Shown here: positions 51,181 through 60,920 of the stretch, piece after piece
Layout: the number at the start of each line of letters is the position of its first letter
Numbering within the stretch: position 1 is the first letter of the stretch
Notes under the pieces: generated by a model
Seen by the model: the letters and a program-made list of their open reading frames with translations, nothing else
What the model was told of the DNA's origin: nothing
Databases searched by the model: none
Assembly: GCA_013400155.1 (NCBI GenBank)
Contig: VXBM01000661.1
Location: forward strand, 388,336 to 452,335
Direction: 5' to 3'
Origin: Helopsaltes ochotensis
Taxonomy: Eukaryota; Chordata; Aves; Passeriformes; Locustellidae
Length of the DNA stretch: 64,000 nucleotides
Made by a program: the position numbers and the translations under genes

Positions 51181-54100
51181 ATCTTTAGGATCCTGATGGT
51201 CTTTTTCACTTGTTTTCATATCAGTTCCCCAAGACATGTTTCGGTTGTGTCCACACCTGAGCTTACTTCCCACAATTAGTCAGCTGAAAAAGCTGCTTCT
51301 TTTTTTTTAATTTCCATGTTGCAATGATAAAGTGATTATTTTTTCTTAATAACAAGAACTGATATTCAAGTCAGCCATTAAATTCCTCATTTGTGTTAAA
51401 GAAATGTTATTTTCATACTGCTGTAATGACATGTCCAGAAGAACTACCGGACAGTTTATAGCTCTTAATGTTGATTTTAATCATCTAAAGAGTCTCACCT
51501 GTCACAGTGTTTTCCTAAGTCATTTTTCTAAATGTTTTATCCCTTTTAAAATGTTGGTATTTGGGACATTGCCAATTATCAGACAGTGAAATATAAATTT
51601 ATTTCCTCTGTATTATTTGGCCACATACAACCTTGTAATAGATCCAAGCATTGCCTTTTTCACTGAATTGTACCAGTGCCACAAGAACATTTCAGAATAG
51701 TAGGGCTCAGGGCTCAGGACTATAAGCCACGTGAGGGGCAATTGTATTTTAAATTGATTAGAACATACAAGTCATTTTCAGAAATGTTTATAAAAATTAA
51801 ATAGCTGGTTTTAATTTTAAAAATTAAATATCAGGAGATCACTTCTCTTTCACAGAAAACAGTATGTGACATTTTTCTCTCTTCTCTTTATGTATGTGAA
51901 ACCTTTGAGACTCTCATTGCTGTCAGCTGTAGGACAAACATCACCCAAATTCTTTTTCCTGAGGAGTGTTCATTCTGTTGCTGAGTAAATACCTTTCTTG
52001 GTTCCTCACTCTATAAGGAATATGTATCCCTTCCAAGGCACTGCAAATCAGCTGTAATGGAAGCCCTCATCCGAGCTTTTATTGGGAGGATAAACACTGC
52101 AGCAGTTCCCTTCTAAAGTGTTTACCTGGCTTTTTCACAGCTGACTCAGTGGATCAGAGCCTTTTAAGGCAGTGTGCCTGGCGTTTTGTCACTAAGCTCT
52201 GCAAAGCTTTTCTAATTCCATGTGATTAATAGTATAGGATGCTATTCATTGAAGAAAAAGTAAAACATTTTTTTCTGTCTTGCTGCCTATGTTAAATTGC
52301 CAAATCCATTTACTTTCCAGGTTTAGTCTCAAAGGCAAATAATGCCAGTATTGAACTACAAGAAGCTGATGGACAAAGAAAATACCACTTAACTCCCTCT
52401 CCTTGCCTTTATGTGAAAACCAAACCAAAATCTTTTAATTTGCAGAGATTCAGCAATGACATTAAACTGCTGAAAAACAATTTCCCTCCAGCAGGTTGTT
52501 GTCATATTGCTGAGACCAAAAGACATTGTCAAGTCCTCTGGGGGTCTTGTTGTCTCTCCTAAAACAATATAACCCATTCTAAGATACATGCTCAACTTGC
52601 AGCTAAGCGAGCTGATGGCTGATTGGAATTGCATACATGAGGCAAAAGCAGACAGATTACAGAGGAGTGCAGGTAAGCCCCCAAATCTGAAATGGACACC
52701 TGCTAGCAAAGGAGAAACCCAAGGGACTGGTGATTGGTGCCACAGTTGCCATCCACGTCCTCTGCCTGTCCCTGCCCCCAACCCCCCCCCCGCCCCCGGC
52801 CGTCAGGGAGGTGCAGAGGGCTTAGTTTGCCTGAAGTTTGCTTTTTGACAAAGCTGCTGAAGTGCTGCTGCTTCCTGCTGACACACCCGGAGCTGGGGGT
52901 GGTGTGTGTATAACCATGACCTACCACTTCATGATCCAAATGATTCCCACACAGGGGATGGAGCTGAGTGGACCAAAATTGAGAGTGTGGTTTGACTGCA
53001 TTTTTTCCTGATTATACCAAGATTTTTCTCTGGTTTAATTTATAATTCTATCCCTATTCTGTCTTCTTACCTATTTAGCTGTCCATAGCCTAGAGCTGGT
53101 AACTCCTTGTTGTTCCTGTTTGTTCCACTTTTTAGTTGGCTTGTCTCACTAAGATTTAGTGAGAACACTCTTCTGCAAAGCACAGGGTTCCACAGGCCCA
53201 GAAGACTCATTCAAGGGAGTTTGCTTGACACTCCCTGTCTGCAATCAAAAGGAAAAATGAGCATAGAGAACCATATTTGATATATAGTTATGGGCAAATA
53301 TAAGCAGCTCTTAACACACATATCAGATTCTCATGAGCAAATGATAGCGTAGACCTGTCTGCTGTCCTGCTAAAATCACTTACTGTTGAGTGTAAAATAC
53401 CTACTTGCTCAGTATCAACATGTTTAGAACTACTGCTGTTTTGTAAACTGATGACAGTGATTTACTTTTTATTATTCAATTTAAAAAGAAAAAGAGTTAA
53501 ACACTGGTTAGGAAATACAGCAAAGCCCTCCTGTGAAATATGTATTTTCAAATCTCTCACTTGTTGTTATTGATGGTGATTCAATTCCATCATGAATAGC
53601 ATTTCTAGTTTATATGCAGGACTGTTTTGTTTGGGAATATGACAGTGCCAGGTTCTGCAGCCTTGGCTTTGGCAACACTCACAGCTCTGAACTCAGGTCT
53701 GTTCCAGCAATGTCCTGCCCTCTTGCCCAGTTGAATTCCACCCTCAAAAGCTCATGGGTCCTGTGGAGACAGAGTTGAGAGGCTACAGCTCATTTTTGTG
53801 AGCTGTTAGGTCACTCCCAGATCCTGCTGCTGAGCCAGCTGGTTGCTGTGGAAGATCAAGCCTTTGGAGACCACTTCTTCTCTGGCTGTAGATGTCCCTT
53901 TAGTTTTTCCTCCAAAATACCCTTAACAAGATGCTGTTAGGATTTAGATGGTGAAGGGTTAATAGTGTCAGCACAGAGCTCAAGGAGTTAAATAGACACA
54001 GATCAAAATACTCCGGTGTCTGGAGGGATGTGTTTAAATGAACACTGCAAAGTTGGCAGGCCTCCAAATTAGCATAGTTTAAAGAATTCAAGGTACATTT

Positions 54101-55197
54101 AATTGGATCCTTCTAATCCCTTTTCCCTTAGAATGAGCATTTTAACAGTTTAATTCCTTTTGCAACCCCCACATCCCTTACTCCAGAGGCCCATCTAAAA
54201 TAAATACTGTGAACTATAAAAGGCCTAGAGAAGTTCTTGCTGAAGCCAGTGGCAGCAGGATGGAGCCCTCAACACTCCACTCATGAGGATGGGATGTTTG
54301 GAATTGCAGAGGATAACAGTCAGGACTAAGCTTGACACCCAGCAGATTCAGCTGCTGCCTGCATGAGGATAGAGGGGCTGCGTTGGGATAGAGTTGGCAG
54401 CTATGAAATGAGTGGGTATGGGGTGGGAGCTAGAGGCAGCACAGGGGGCTGTGTCCAGGTGCCCACGGAGTCCCTTGGGTGCCAGGTCAAGGAGGTGGCA
54501 GCTGGGCAGGGGAAGGAGCCCCACTGTTTGCCAGAGCAAGGCAAGGGAATTGTGCATGAGAGTCACAGGCCAGGACACTGCTTTTAATGTATTTAATACA
54601 CTTTAACCCACTTTAATTACTAGTTAGTAAGTGAATTGACTAACTGGCTGTTTGTGATGACCTTTTTAGTGCGTTTAATGGCCCTTGTTCAGTGTTTGGC
54701 ACCTGACATGGATTGTAAACTCCTTGGAGCAGAGAAATGCTGGGAAACCCTTGTTGAGGAAAGCCTGGACAACAGCTCTATTTGGTTTAACCTTGTCTTT
54801 TCAGTAGGCAGATCAAACCAGAATTTTGGTTTCCAGGAATCTGCAGTCTTTTGAGTGTGAAAGTGAATACCAGTAAAATGTCAGCCCTCATCCTGCGTTT
54901 CCCAAGAGGGACATCGGTGTTCTTACAGCGGTGAATGAGGCTGGCTGCAGTTACAGGATCCTTAACATAGATATCCCATGACATAGTATAACATGAATAA
55001 CCAGCTCCCCAACAGCAAAGGGGCCTTAGTAAAAGCAGTCTTCAAAGCTGCTCAGCCCGTGTCAGAACCAGACTGGGTGATTTATCACCTAGCCTAATGT
55101 CAAATAGATTAAACTTTGAGCTCTCGAAGTACTGTGAAATGTAATTATTAGTTATTTTTTATGGAAACAATTACAAAACTGTTTCATTTTTTACTCG
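51181..55197. other. RANBP17 intron
   Basis: Intronic DNA. It includes a C-rich tract at 52775-52797 (CCCCCAACCCCCCCCCCCGCCCCC-like, G-rich on the minus strand). No exon was recognised between relics E and F, which is expected because the two are consecutive in the protein. Confidence 0.45.
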
Positions 55198-55365
55198 GAT
55201 GCAATTGTCTCCTCCAGCTGTTGTGCTACTTTATACTACATTGTCACCTGCTTCCTCAGGCACCTAGCTAAAGAAGACAAGGAGACTCTCAGAGGTAGAG
55301 ACATTTCACAGGATGGACAGAGATCACTTTACTTCATGCAGCAGAAACCAGAAGTTCTACAGCAG
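55198..55365 (+). pseudogene. RANBP17: RANBP17 exon relic F: frame intact, acceptor AG lost
   Basis: 56 open codons reading DAIVSSSCCATLYYIVTC, then FLRHLAKEDKETLRG and RDISQDGQRSLYFMQQKPE, ending VLQQ at a CAG|GTGAAT donor. It matches RANBP17 DTVVSSSCCTSLDYIVTYLF...KHIAKEGK...GQRLLHFMQQNPDVLQQ over the same 56 residues without gaps, around residues 925-980. The family-specific Lys/Arg-rich insert supports RANBP17 over XPO7. Immediately upstream is a fine pyrimidine tract (GTTTCATTTTTTACTCG), but the expected AG is CG and there is no AG within the preceding 40 bases. A cryptic AG at 55215-55216 inside the exon would remove 19 bases and break the frame. The exon therefore probably cannot be spliced normally. 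Confidence 0.9.
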
Positions 55366-55774
55366 GTGAATTCACAGTCTTTTCTATGGGGTATTACTAT
55401 ATTTCTGAATTCTCCTGGGTTTTGGGATACTTAACACCAGGTAGCAATGCCTATTTAGTGCCAGAGCAAATCTCCCCATGCTGGGATGTAACCCTCAGTA
55501 GCTTCAGCTGTGTTCTCATGACAACCAAGGATTGAAGATATTTTTTGTCATACTGAGCAGTAGACTCTGTCATACAGTGTAGGCTCTGTACTTGGCTGCA
55601 CGGTGTCTTACAATTGGGTGTTTCATTTTTCTGATAAAAAGGTATATGAGAGATCATCAATACATTTCTATAGATAAATGGGAAGGAAAGTCTCTAAAGT
55701 ATTTTAGGAGAAAGAACAAATTCTGGCACTGAACTACACATTTTGGTAATGAAATGTGTAAATTGAATGTCTGT
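55366..55774. other. Sequence after relic F
   Basis: AT-rich DNA from the GTGAAT donor to the next candidate exon. Nothing else is recognised. Confidence 0.4.
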
Positions 55775-55838
55775 ATGCTGTCAAGTTTGAATATTCTATT
55801 TTGCAGTAGATGACTCAGTGGATTCTTTTCTATTAAAG
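55775..55838 (+). pseudogene. RANBP17: Candidate RANBP17 exon relic (MMSVLMNTIVFEDCRNQW block), strongly eroded
   Basis: A frame from 55775 reads MLSSLNILF, resembling MMSVLMNTIVF / MLSTVLNIIIF at the start of the exon that follows relic F in this family. A CAGTGG word 14 bases later could be the QW of EDCRNQW, with intervening bases shortened. The segment ends in AAAG|GTAAAT. It sits only 0.4 kb after relic F and in the right order. No acceptor AG precedes it and a TGA follows in frame. The match is short enough to be chance. Confidence 0.28.
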
Positions 55839-56576
55839 GTAAATACAATAGAAATTAAATCTCATGCTTCTGAAAAGGAAGTGGCCTCTGTAGTGCTTAG
55901 GAGAGGGTGTCCCTTCTCAACTCCCTCAGGTTTTCACAGCTCAAGTGCATTACAGGGAGACCAAGATGTTCATAGCTACAGATCTCCACATTTGCTCCAT
56001 GCCACATGCCCTTAAATTCTCATTAAACTATTTGAAAACACTAATTTACAGGAATCGAATGCAGTTGCAGAGCTGCCATTTAAGGAGGTGTGTTTCATAG
56101 GTCAGGAGGCTTTTAACAAAAACAGAAATTAACTAAATGCAAATGACGAGGGTGGTAATTTGTGTTTCCCTGCTAGGTGGGTGTCATTTGTAAAAAGCCT
56201 GACATACAGTCACCAGTTGCTGTTGGCATTTGCTTGCTGTTCTAATTGAAGGTGAAAAGGAACTAATGGTAGCTAATATAATCCTGGCACTGTATTCCAA
56301 GAATATTAATGGTGCTTATTATTGACATCATTACCAGAATAGGATGATTCCCTTGTCATATTACAGGTTCTTATCTTTTACATGCCTGACAGGGGTTTCC
56401 TGGAAGCAGCAGTCAGCATTTGTGGCTGTTGGACTGCTCCACACTGCACCTCACGTGCAGTGATTGACGGGGCAGAGCAGCAGGCTGGGCTCTGGGCTGC
56501 CCTCCATCTGTGGCAATCCTGATGTAATACTTTGTCTGTTAATATGCAGTAATCTTTCACTTTACAGCGTATGACT
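55839..56576. other. 3' flank of the RANBP17 relic
   Basis: No further coding match to the last RANBP17 exons (KNRDRFTQNLS...) was found here. It holds ordinary AT-rich DNA with a GC-richer pocket at about 56400-56510. Confidence 0.4.
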
Positions 56577-57419
56577 AGGCAGCAATCTGTCTTTATTAAC
56601 TTCAGATTCTGCGGAATACGTTATATTTATTTTGAATGCAGGCTCTCACACTCTTTTAAATATTAATGGCTGGTCTCCAGCAGTCAGCATAAATATGATT
56701 TGCATTAGCACTAGTCGTATCATATTGAGTGCCTTTGATGTCAACTATTCAGGGTACTAATATCTGACATCATCTCCCAAGGTCACTGACAATTTTGACC
56801 TTTATTCTCAGGCACAGTTTCTGTAGTCTCAGAAGCTCTTTTGAATTGATTTGAAATTTTGACTCTTCCCTTTATGAGGCAGTAAAATTGATAATTATTC
56901 AGATGGGAACTGAGCACTGAGCAAAAAATCAATTCCACCCGCTCTCTGCTGCGTATAAAATTACTTCTGAGTCTGCCGGACTGAACGGATGGCCAAGGTA
57001 AAAGCAGCAGGCAGGAATAGTGAAGAGGATTAGCTGGACGAAACTAATAGCCTAAAGGGATGGCTTTGGAGATGAGGGAGTGTGCCGGTTGGGGGTTATT
57101 ATTAGCAATGATGGGACTCATTGATCATATGTTTACATCAGGTTTCCATTGGGTTATAAATCAGCCCTGAATAGAAACGGAACCCAGGACCTAGTGCGCT
57201 ACCGGGGGCACGGCGTATTAGATTATTCTCACTTTCACACTCGGATGAAAAGTGAGACATTGATTATTCATTGGCTGGCCATTAAACACTGGGTTTATGG
57301 ACCATTTGACTATCATGGAAGCTAATGAACAAGATTGCTGCTTCCTAACCAGCGGTTTCAGTTTTCAGGACATCTGTTTGGGCTCGGTAATGCGTAACCC
57401 TGTTAAGGAGCGGGTCACA
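56577..57419. promoter_or_regulatory. CNE-like block next to a CpG island (candidate enhancer)
   Basis: About 840 bases with no repeat signature and no coding frame, dense in homeodomain-type cores (TAATGG, ATTA, TTATTATTAGCAAT), with a TGATTATTCATTGG word near 57260 and GGTTATAAATCAGCC near 57153. Composition is even, with isolated CpGs, and continues directly into a CpG island. This is how conserved developmental enhancers look. The place, just beyond RANBP17, is where TLX3 control DNA would be expected from mammalian gene order. Function and conservation are inferred. Confidence 0.45.
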
Positions 57420-58200
57420 GGCGCTTAACGGCGCTGAAAACCTGCGGCCCGCTGACAAACCGTGCTCCGCTTCGGAGGTTTGGCAGCTCGGTACCTACGC
57501 TGCCGCCGCGCTCCCTGCACGGTTCGCAGCCGGGACTCGGGGCTGCCGTGGGGCTCCGGCAGCAGCCGGACAATGATCCGGCCCCGATCGGGCCCCGCAG
57601 CGCCGCGTGTGCCCCGGCCCGGGCGGGGGGGNNNNNNNNNNNNNNNNNNNNNNNNNNNNNNNNNNNNNNNNNNNNNNNNNNNNNNNNNNNNNNNNNNNNN
57701 NNNNNNNNNNNNNNNNNNNNNNNNNNNNNNNNNNNNNNNNNNNNNNNNNNNNNNNNNNNNNNNNNNNNNNNNNNNNNNNNNNNNNNNNNNNNNNNNNNNN
57801 NNNNNNNNNNNNNNNNNNNNNNNNNNNNNNNNNNNNNNNNGCCGCGCCGGAGAAGAAGGCGGCAGGCGGTAGGTGAGGCGGGAGGGGCCGGGGCGCTCCC
57901 GCAGCTGGAGTCGTGCCCGGCCGCGAGTGCGGGTGTCCCGCTGTCCTGCGCCTGCCGCCGGGCGCGGCCTCACCGCTCCGCGCGTCCGGAACGGCCGCAT
58001 CACCATCATCTTCATCTTCCTCTTCCCCATCAGCCCCGCGCTGCCCAGCGGGCGGTGACGGTGCGGCCTCTGCGGCAGCGCGGTGTGACCGCGCCTGAGG
58101 CGCTCACGGCCCGGCCACGAGCGGCGCAGCTCTGGGATCGCCCCCCTCGTTCCTACCTTGCTCCCTCACCTGTGCCCCGCAGCAGCTCGGGGCTTTAATG
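57420..58200. promoter_or_regulatory. CpG island with assembly gap
   Basis: Sharp rise to very high GC and CpG density on both sides of a 209-base N run (57632-57840), with GCCCCGGCCCGGGCGGGGGG at the left gap edge and GCCGCGCCGGAGAAGAAGGC at the right. Possible splice signals occur on both strands. On + there is a pyrimidine-rich CTTCATCTTCCTCTTCCCCA followed by TCAG at about 58029-58032. On - there is a CAG|GTGAGG donor from CCTCACCTG near 58165. No TLX3 or other protein is recognised in any frame. It probably marks a promoter (coding start hidden in the gap, or non-coding), or the CpG-rich upstream domain of TLX3. Confidence 0.6.
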
Positions 58201-60199
58201 GGTTGACGTGACTGTACAAAGAGGGAGCAATAGAGAACATGGAAGCGAAACGGCTCCGTAGTGCTCAGGAGCGAGTTTCGGCATCCCTGGGAAGCTCGGC
58301 AGTGGCTGTTGGCTCTGGCCGGGTTTTGCCGAGTCCGGGCTCGTAGCCCCGGGCGAGCAGCCTGAGCTCTATCTGCCCCTTGGTGAGGGGATCTTACAGC
58401 CACACCGAATTAACGTGGGAAGTAGTTTAAGATATATGAGTAGAACACGGTATTAAGTTTACTGCACTCAACTATTGATGGTATGTTCTGTTCCAAGCAC
58501 TTTGATAAATAGTCTTTAAAGGCTCCAACTTTGCTGTTTTTCTGGGATTGAGAATTGAAGCCTCTGCTGCTTCACTTTATAAAGTGTAATTTTTGGTCTT
58601 AAGCAGCTAACTTTATCTTCTGTTAATGCTGACTTGCTGAACTCTACACATTAGGCTGCTAGCTCAATTTTTGTGTAGTAAAATACCATTCATGTTAGTT
58701 CTTTCCAAAAATCAATGAGTTTTGTAGCACCTTTCATCTGCAGTTCTGACAAATGTTTATAAGTCAGGCAAGATAGGTAAAGAATTCTTGCTTGCACAGC
58801 CATCTCTGAAATGATTCTGTGCTGGGTGCAGAGGGGATAAATGGTTGGTTGGTTTAGTAGAAACAGGGTTTCAGTGCTCTTCTAGCATTCCATTTCTTTC
58901 CTGGCCAGGGATGTAAAGTACAGGGAGGCCAAGTGAGGGAGGGCAGTGCCCAGTGATTACTTGCTGTGCATCACTTTCAGAAAGATCATGTGGACAAGAA
59001 TGAGCTGGGGTTATGATGAGACTGAGCACTGTAGCAATGTTTGGGTTCCCCCGGGCCCTAGCTGCCGGCAGGTTGCCCCAGGTCTCAGCCCGGGTGGGCA
59101 CAGCTGGGGCCGGGGCTGGCAGGGAGGTGCTTCGAGGGCGGGTGTCTGTAGGACACGGCTGTGGCCGAGCTGAGCCTTTCGAGGGTTCAGCATTTCAAGG
59201 GACAGCGGGTGGGCAGTGCTGGAGCAGGGGACCATCGGCAGGGATGTGGGAAGAGCCAGCATCCCCTGCCAGAGGAGAATCTGGTGGAATACAAGAGCTG
59301 GAGAGGGACTCTAGGACAGGAGTGTCGTAGTAGGTAGGAGGAAGGTGTGCAGGGGAACAAAGGCCAGAACCAGAAGCCAGGATGGGGTGAGATGGGATGG
59401 GAGGTGCCAGGGAGGAGGAGAGGTGGAGTGTGATGTCCTGGGGAACTTGCCCAGTGGGGCAGAGTGTGACCAAGGACTGCACCCAGTGGCAGGAGGCACC
59501 AAGTGAAGCAGCGCGACAGGCGCTGCCTGGCAAGTGGAATCCAGGAAGCGGAGGTGCCAGTAGCAATGAAAAATCAAGTGGCATTATTACATAAGAAAGT
59601 AATATAAATTGCAACTTTCCTTTTTTCTCTTTTATATAGTAAGTGATGTTTTTGTTTTTCAGATAAAGCTCAGTGCCATATACAGCTAGTGTGGAGTTAT
59701 GCACAGTAATGGAGATAAAAACCTGGAGTGGAGCTGTGTTTGTAACACATTCTTCACGGCCCAGGCAGCAGCATTTGCACATAAGCACATCACAAAGAAA
59801 TCTACATGGCCCTGGCAGAGAGTACTGGTGCGAGATGTTGAGTGCCTATGACCCTCACTAATATTTGTGAGCATATACTTCATTTTAAAAGAAGATCAAA
59901 CCCACAGGTGTGATTGTTCCTGGGCTTAAAATCAAATGTGTTTAAAAGCTCAGCTGAATCAGGATGAGGGTGCTCAGCTTTTGCTGGCTCGAGGCTTGAA
60001 AGTTTTGATACAATAGTCAGAGGGATTTTCCCTGGGACATCTGTTTCAGTCTCTTAGCCCAATTTTAAAATGTTATCCAATACTACCATAACTTTATTAA
60101 TTGAAAAAGATGGAGATATACCAGCTATAGCCAAGCCAGCAGAGATTTGGGTGGCTAAGCAACAGAAAAGGCACCATATTGAGTGAGCCAAAATTCAGT
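58201..60199. other. Intergenic sequence with a G-rich tract
   Basis: GC falls gradually after the island. The stretch at about 59040-59560 is G-rich on the + strand (many GGG and GGGTGGGC-type runs) and gives long but meaningless open frames on both strands. Part of it (about 59290-59330) faintly resembles CR1 but too weakly to call. The rest has no recognised feature. Confidence 0.4.
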
Positions 60200-60780
60200 C
60201 TCAAAGTCATTTACTTTAACCAGTGACAATACATTTAGATTCTAGTGTTTCCATTTGATTGATGGTTTAATATCATATATAATCTTTTTAATGAGGGAAC
60301 CCATTTAAATGTGTTAACATTTGCACTAGCAGTCTCCCATGTACATAACTGCATTTAATCATTACTCTGATTGTTTTTGTGGTTGTGTAATTTGCATCAG
60401 CAAAATAACTATGTCAAAGCTGCGTTGTCTTAATGAAAGCTATGGTTACTTCTCTTTTATACATTCTTCCTATTGTTCATGTATAAAAGTGGCAGCAATC
60501 CCAGTCCCAAGTATATTGCTAAATGTATAGTTATCACTATGTGTGCTGTCAATTAAGAAATAAAAGAAATTAATGAGCTTAGTGTCTTTTCTAATTCCGC
60601 TTTGTTTAAAGCCTCATTGTGATTCGTTATCATGTGAACTGAGTAATTTAATTTTAAGACTTTTAATGTTAAAATACATCATCATTAGTGATGTATCTGA
60701 AAATTTCACGGTCTTAATAATGGCGCTAAATCAAATTGGGAATCCCCTCTTAATCATCCAAGCTGTGCTCCAGTTCGCAG
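60200..60780. promoter_or_regulatory. CNE-like AT-rich block (candidate enhancer)
   Basis: Dense in TAAT/ATTA cores and AT-rich words (TTAATGAG, GTCAATTAAG, GAAATTAATGAG, TAATTTAATTTTAA), with no repeat and no plausible coding frame. A near-palindrome, TACATCA-7 bases-TGATGTA, lies at 60675-60695. It runs directly into a small CpG-rich patch. It looks like a developmental regulatory element; this is an inference from composition and position. Confidence 0.4.
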
Positions 60781-60920
60781 CCGCAGTTTGGGGCCGGGAA
60801 GAAGTTTCGTTCCGCCCAGAACACGCTTTGTACCAGCGCGGGGAGAAGCACAAAGCTCCGCACGCCCGTGCGAGGTGTCGGCGCCGCAGGGCCCCGGGCG
60901 AGGCAGCTGCTCCGTGTCTG
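60775..60920. promoter_or_regulatory. Small CpG-rich patch
   Basis: About 145 bases of high CpG density (CAGCCGCAGTTTGGGGCCGG, CGGCGCCGCAGGGCCCCGGG) in AT-rich surroundings. It is too short for a classic island but sharply bounded. It may be a minor promoter or a regulatory element paired with the AT-rich block upstream. Confidence 0.4.

Noticed and set aside
56100..56150. KNRN-like codons that could be KNRDRFTQN of the last RANBP17 exon
   Set aside because: Only three residues match. No supporting flanks.
57462..58198. Long open frames across the gapped CpG island
   Set aside because: They run through N bases and high-GC DNA, where stops are rare. No TLX3 homeodomain or other motif is present.
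59262..59330. Possible CR1 piece (GAGCTGGAGAGGGACTCTAG)
   Set aside because: Only one CR1-like word is seen and the neighbouring bases do not continue the match.
59195..59788. 197-codon minus-strand open frame
   Set aside because: Lies over a G-rich tract; Pro/Leu/Ser-rich translation without domain, and frames on the other strand are equally open.
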